From: Actinomycetes bacterium
GTDB taxonomy: Bacteria; Actinomycetota; Acidimicrobiia; Acidimicrobiales; Acidimicrobiaceae
Reading direction: 5' to 3'
Assembly: GCA_021823385.1 (NCBI GenBank)
Contig: JAKAOC010000212.1
Coordinates: 1 to 5,213 of the forward strand
DNA: 5,213 nt
Position numbers and translations under genes: made by a program. Below, piece by piece: positions 1-5,213 of the stretch; the stretch's first letter is position 1, and every line of letters starts with the position of its first letter. A model generated the notes under the pieces. The model ran no database searches. It saw nothing but the letters and a program-made list of their open reading frames with translations, and was not told the DNA's origin.

Positions 1-7
1 GCGGGCA

Positions 8-264
8 TTACGGGAGCTCTCGAAAAACTAGGTCCCCGTAATGACGGCGCCAAGGGCCTTCCGGCCAGCATCTCCCGTTCAGGCGTATCCGGAGCCACCT
101 GGAAAGCCCCCGGCGGCAGCGGCCGCATTCGGCACCACCTCGGGACGGTGATTCGGATGGCCCTTCGACGTCGCGCGTCCAAAGGCGACGCCCACCCTTG
201 CCGGGGTCGCGTTGGCGGCCAGGACCACGATGACAAGCGGCCCCGATGCCTCCATTCTGCCCGC
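8..264 (-). pseudogene. Probable decayed, frameshifted rnpA-like gene (RNase P protein component)
   Basis: No intact reading frame spans this stretch, but the minus strand reads like RnpA if frames are switched. From about 243 down to 163 one frame gives GPLVIVVLAAN followed by TPARVGVAFGRATSKG, which resembles the central RnpA strand and its 'RVGxxVxRxxGKA' segment. At about 164 the similarity moves to the next frame: RAIRITVPRWCRM lines up with the family's KAVxRNRxRRRLR basic helix, and RPLPPGAFQVAPD with the LPPG strand that follows. A third frame ends in YGDLVFREL before a stop at 8-10, like the usual RnpA C-terminus. The RNR core is degraded (IRIT for xRNR), so the copy is unlikely to work. 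The usual rnpA neighbours (rpmH, yidD) are absent. RnpA assists the catalytic RNA of RNase P in tRNA 5' maturation; a working copy presumably lies elsewhere. The match is by eye, and chance similarity in GC-rich DNA is the main alternative. Confidence 0.35.
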
Positions 265-334
265 GACCGTGTGGACTCGGGCTGGTGGCGAACTTCCGGT
301 CTGGAGCAAATGCAAAAATTAATATTACTGGAGT

Positions 335-353
335 CGATCCATTTATTGAATCG
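335..353. promoter_or_regulatory. Candidate FurA operator (19-bp imperfect palindrome)
   Basis: The sequence CGATCCATTTATTGAATCG is an imperfect inverted repeat: seven of the nine position pairs around the central base are complementary, with outer arms CGAT/ATCG. Its 19-bp length equals that of classical Fur boxes. It ends 16 bases before the furA ATG and sits in an AT-rich island (about 305-365) that contrasts with the GC-rich surroundings. Actinobacterial FurA proteins are known to repress their own furA-katG promoter by binding an AT-rich site just upstream of furA, so position and shape fit autoregulation. Binding itself is inferred. Confidence 0.5.
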
Positions 354-356
354 TGA

Positions 357-362
357 TAGATT
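357..362 (+). promoter_or_regulatory. Possible -10 element of a leaderless furA promoter
   Basis: TAGATT matches the TATAAT consensus at four of six positions, including the first two and the last. It ends seven bases before the furA ATG at 370, the distance expected if transcription starts at or next to the start codon. No clear -35 hexamer is present at 16-18 bp spacing, which is common in actinobacterial promoters. The candidate operator lies immediately upstream and would occlude polymerase. The call rests mostly on position. Confidence 0.25.
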
Positions 363-369
363 TGGCGCA

Positions 370-3058
<2,689 letters not shown>

Positions 3059-3069
3059 GGACAGCCACC

Positions 3070-3107
3070 TTGAGCACCGGTCACGATATCACGCGGCCGG
3101 TGCTCAA
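3070..3107 (+). terminator. Perfect 11-bp stem-loop after katG, likely terminator
   Basis: TTGAGCACCGG (3070-3080) and CCGGTGCTCAA (3097-3107) are exact reverse complements, with 16 bases between them; a T·G and a C-G pair could extend the stem and cut the loop to 12. It begins 11 bases after the katG stop codon, where a terminator for the furA-katG operon is expected. No T-run follows (AGCGGCGG), so it is not a classical intrinsic terminator. Actinobacteria often use such U-less hairpins, and it could instead protect the mRNA 3' end. Confidence 0.5.
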
Positions 3108-3144
3108 GCGGCGGCTGGGCTTCAGGGAAACCCAAGAGGCACCC

Positions 3145-3173
3145 CGCTGTCGGCAACAGCGATACGCCATCGC
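3145..3173. repeat. Two overlapping small inverted repeats
   Basis: CGCTGT (3145-3150) pairs with ACAGCG (3156-3161) around a 5-base loop, and GCGAT (3159-3163) pairs with ATCGC (3169-3173) around another 5-base loop. The two share bases 3159-3161, so both full stems cannot form in the same molecule. They are short enough to be chance in this composition. Confidence 0.3.
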
Positions 3174-3348
3174 TACGCGCCGCAGCTCTATCGTCACCTC
3201 GGGTAGAGCATGAGGCCGGTTCAACAAAGGTAAAAGCGAGGGGAACGGCGCTCATCGCCGAGTCTGCGACGGAACCAAGCGATGGGCCGAGGGCAATTCT
3301 GCGGCCTAACGGCGATCGGAATTCAATGAAAGCGGTACGGCAACCGTT

Positions 3349-3404
3349 GCGGGCAAGGTAGCCCGCCATTCCTTTGGTGGCGACGCCGGAGCGCCGCCAC
3401 CAGG
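3349..3404. other. Tandem strong hairpins, possible ppc terminator or structured RNA
   Basis: The first hairpin pairs GCGGGC (3349-3354) with GCCCGC (3361-3366) around six bases. The second pairs GGTGGCGACGC (3376-3386) with GCGCCGCCACC (3391-3401): ten of eleven positions pair, with a single A/C mismatch and a 4-base CGGA loop. Its base extends through T3375-A3402 and possibly CCT/AGG. The pair lies 220-280 bases beyond the ppc stop codon on the minus strand, somewhat far for a dedicated terminator. Neither has a T-run on either strand. A bidirectional terminator between convergent genes, or a palindromic repeat element, are both possible. Confidence 0.35.
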
Positions 3405-3626
3405 ACTTTCACCGGCCGTGCCATTCGCGCCGCTCTTACCGTAACGATGGCGAGGACGGCCGGCACCAGTTGGAGCTCCGGGAAGCGAGTGTCGCGGATG
3501 GAGAAGCCCAGGGCCGGCGGACGGGGGACGGGGACGGCGACCGAGGCTTGCCCGCCGGCGAGCTGGCCTGTCAAGCAGTTGGCGCTCCGCGCCGCATCAG
3601 GACCGGAGAACCGCCGGCCCATCCGC

Positions 3627-5213
3627 TCAACCCGTGTTGCGCAACCCGGTCGCGATCCCGTTGATGGTGAGCAGCAGGGCGCGCATAAGGCTCGGGTCCG
3701 GCTCGCCGCCTTCTTCACGCGTCGCACGCACCCGCGCCAGGAGCTGCACTTGCATGAGCTGCAATGGCAGGAGGTGCTCGTCCCGAGTGGCCAGCGTCTG
3801 GGCCAGTACCGGCTGGCTGCTCAGCAGGGATGCGGAGCCGGTGAGGGCAAGAACCTGCTCGACCGCGAGCTCGTACTCCTCCTCGATGGAGGCGAAGAGA
3901 TGCCTTAGCTCGCTGGGGACCAGCGAATCCACGTAGATCCTGGCAACACGAAGGTTGGTCTTGGCCAGGGTCATCTCGACGTTGGATATGAAGTTGGAGA
4001 AGAAGGGCCAGCCGGCCTGCATTCGCGACAGCGTCTCGCCGAGCCCCGCCTGCCGGGCGGCAAGAAGCCCCGAACCCACGCCGAACCATCCCGGCACGAT
4101 CTGGCGGGACTGGGTCCAGCCGAAGACCCAGGGTATGGCCCGAAGTGAGCCGATCTCCGCCTGGGATGCCCCCCGCCGAGAGGGGCGCGAGCCGAGATTG
4201 AGGTTGGCCAGCTCCTCGACCGGAGTGGCCGCGGCGAAGTAGGCGGGAAGGTCGGGCCGGTCGACCAGCGACCGATAACGGCGCCGCGACGCGGACTCGA
4301 TCACCTCCATGGCCGCCTCCCAGCCGTTGAGATCCGTCTTGCCCATCTGGGGCCGGCGGTGGAGCGTACCCGCCTCCAAGCACGCCGCGAGTAGCAGTTC
4401 AAGGCTCTCCTCCGCCAGCGGCGCCAGCAGGTACTTGTCGGATATGACCTCGCCCTGTTCGGTGACCTTCATCCTCCCGTCGAAAACGCCCCAGGGCTGC
4501 GCCATCACGGCCGCGTAGGTATTGCCTCCGCCACGGCCGACGGTCCCTCCGCGCCCGTGGAAGAGACGCAGCCCGAGTCCGTGTCGACGGGCGACGTCGC
4601 GCAGCTGCCGCTGGGCCTTGTGTATCCCCCACTGCGAGGAGGTTATCCCCGCCTCCTTGTTGGAGTCCGAGTAGCCGAGCATCACCTCCTGCACGTCGCC
4701 CCGAAGTGAGACGATCCGCCGGTAGGCGGGCACGGACAGGAGCTCCTCGAGAACGGAGCCCGCGTTCTCCAGCTCCGCGATCGTCTCGAGCAGCGGCACG
4801 AAGTCGACCTTGGCCGTTCCCGTGGCCAGGTCCACCAAACCGGCCTCCCGGGCGAGAACTACCGCGGCCAGGAGATCGTCGGCGCCCCGGGTCATGGAGA
4901 CGATGTAGCTCTGGCAGGCGTCGGGCCCGAAGCGCTCGATGGCCTCCCCAATGGCCCCGAAGGTGTCGAAGGTCCGCGCGGGGCCGCCGCTGAGCGGCGG
5001 TGGATGAGGGGCGAGCGGGCGCAGCGAGGCGAGCTCGCGGGCAAGCCTTGCCTTGCGTTCCCCGCGCGTCAGGTCCTGGTAGGGGAAGCCGCCTTCGCCG
5101 AGCCGGTCGAAGAGCGGGGCAAGTGCGGCATGATGGGCGTCGGCATGCTCACGAACGTCCAGGCTCACCAACGAGAGCCCAAAGGTCGCAGCCTGGCGGA
5201 TCACGTCCTCCAG
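3627..5213 (-). CDS. ppc: Phosphoenolpyruvate carboxylase, C-terminal part (N-terminus beyond window)
   Basis: Cytosolic enzyme that carboxylates phosphoenolpyruvate with bicarbonate to give oxaloacetate and phosphate, refilling the TCA cycle. The window holds the last 528 residues, over half of a family member of about 900; the frame stays open through the right edge, so the true start lies outside. Numbering from the edge, visible motifs are [15 protein letters not shown] (101-115), [14 protein letters not shown] (139-152), [10 protein letters not shown] (180-189), the catalytic glycine- and arginine-rich loop [12 protein letters not shown] (218-229), SRPSRR (342-347), [12 protein letters not shown] (359-370), and the C-terminal [13 protein letters not shown], whose terminal RNTG is conserved in the family and borders the allosteric site. 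No internal stop or frameshift is seen, so this part is intact. The N-terminal catalytic histidine region cannot be checked. The gene converges on katG across a 568-base gap and its promoter lies outside the window, so nothing can be said about its regulation. Confidence 0.97.
   Translation of the reverse strand: MEDVIRQAATFGLSLVSLDVREHADAHHAALAPLFDRLGEGGFPYQDLTRGERKARLARELASLRPLAPHPPPLSGGPARTFDTFGAIGEAIERFGPDACQSYIVSMTRGADDLLAAVVLAREAGLVDLATGTAKVDFVPLLETIAELENAGSVLEELLSVPAYRRIVSLRGDVQEVMLGYSDSNKEAGITSSQWGIHKAQRQLRDVARRHGLGLRLFHGRGGTVGRGGGNTYAAVMAQPWGVFDGRMKVTEQGEVISDKYLLAPLAEESLELLLAACLEAGTLHRRPQMGKTDLNGWEAAMEVIESASRRRYRSLVDRPDLPAYFAAATPVEELANLNLGSRPSRRGASQAEIGSLRAIPWVFGWTQSRQIVPGWFGVGSGLLAARQAGLGETLSRMQAGWPFFSNFISNVEMTLAKTNLRVARIYVDSLVPSELRHLFASIEEEYELAVEQVLALTGSASLLSSQPVLAQTLATRDEHLLPLQLMQVQLLARVRATREEGGEPDPSLMRALLLTINGIATGLRNTG

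Larger units (their letters stand above)
3059..3626. other. Intergenic region between convergent katG and ppc; no convincing gene
   Basis: This 568-base gap separates the two convergent stop codons. Open frames exist on both strands, but none has a good ribosome binding site or a recognisable motif, and compositions are arginine- and proline-rich as expected of chance frames in GC-rich DNA. The minus frame just downstream of ppc contains one hydrophobic stretch (LQLVPAVLAIVTV, within about 3430-3480) that might be a gene remnant, but I cannot identify it. No tRNA cloverleaf, CRISPR repeat or insertion-sequence end was recognised. The clear content is a series of stem-loops, listed separately, and a stretch at 3210-3340 that is less GC-rich than the flanking genes. 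Confidence 0.6.

Noticed and set aside
79..315. Intact small minus-strand gene upstream of furA
   Set aside because: Its only start is a TTG without a ribosome binding site, and the similarity to RnpA leaves this frame partway, so a decayed gene explains it better than a functional 78-residue protein.
148..369. N-terminal extension of furA to ATG 148
   Set aside because: The added 74 residues are arginine-rich and lack Fur-family similarity; they run through the AT-rich promoter/operator island and the rnpA-like remnant. Family length and homology place the start at 370 or 373.
3208..3232. tRNA-like GGTTCAA segment
   Set aside because: The bases around GGTTCAACAAAGG do not form a T-arm stem, and no acceptor or anticodon arms could be paired.
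3374..3664. 96-residue plus-strand frame in the katG-ppc gap
   Set aside because: No ribosome binding site and no motif; it starts at the foot of the strong hairpin and its composition is that of a chance frame in GC-rich DNA.
3323..3727. 134-residue minus-strand frame overlapping the ppc 3' end
   Set aside because: It starts inside ppc on the same strand without a visible ribosome binding site, is low-complexity arginine/alanine/proline-rich, and has only one unassigned hydrophobic stretch.
3715..4383. 222-residue minus-strand frame inside ppc
   Set aside because: It is an alternative frame of ppc, whose own frame is intact with all expected motifs.

Overview
The window is GC-rich and looks like a chromosomal segment of an actinobacterium. 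The main reasons are a FurA-type regulator that overlaps the start of katG, an arrangement well known from mycobacteria and streptomycetes, and a FurA protein that resembles mycobacterial FurA closely, including its cysteine and histidine pattern. Genus and family cannot be fixed from this sequence. A deep-branching actinobacterial lineage is possible.

Layout, left to right. Positions 1-300 hold no intact gene. On the minus strand they carry what looks like a frameshifted, decayed copy of rnpA, the protein subunit of RNase P; this is my most tentative gene call. Positions about 305-369 are a strikingly AT-rich island with a 19-bp imperfect palindrome (335-353), a good candidate for the FurA operator. 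furA (370-891, +) is followed, with overlap, by a complete katG (869-3058, +). The junction contains two purine-rich Shine-Dalgarno-like tracts, each serving an in-frame ATG. An 11-bp perfect stem-loop lies just after katG. The 568-base gap 3059-3626 has no convincing gene but several hairpins, including two strong ones close together at 3349-3404. On the minus strand from 3627 to the right edge lies the C-terminal part of ppc (phosphoenolpyruvate carboxylase), convergent with katG; its N-terminal part is outside the window.

How the genes work together: furA and katG form a peroxide-response operon in which FurA probably represses its own promoter and hence katG, and KatG removes hydrogen peroxide. 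ppc is a separate anaplerotic gene that replenishes oxaloacetate; nothing links it functionally to the operon.

I found no evidence for a new defence, mobile or biosynthetic system. The points worth a second look are the rnpA-like remnant, the operator, the dual katG start region and the hairpin cluster between the convergent genes.
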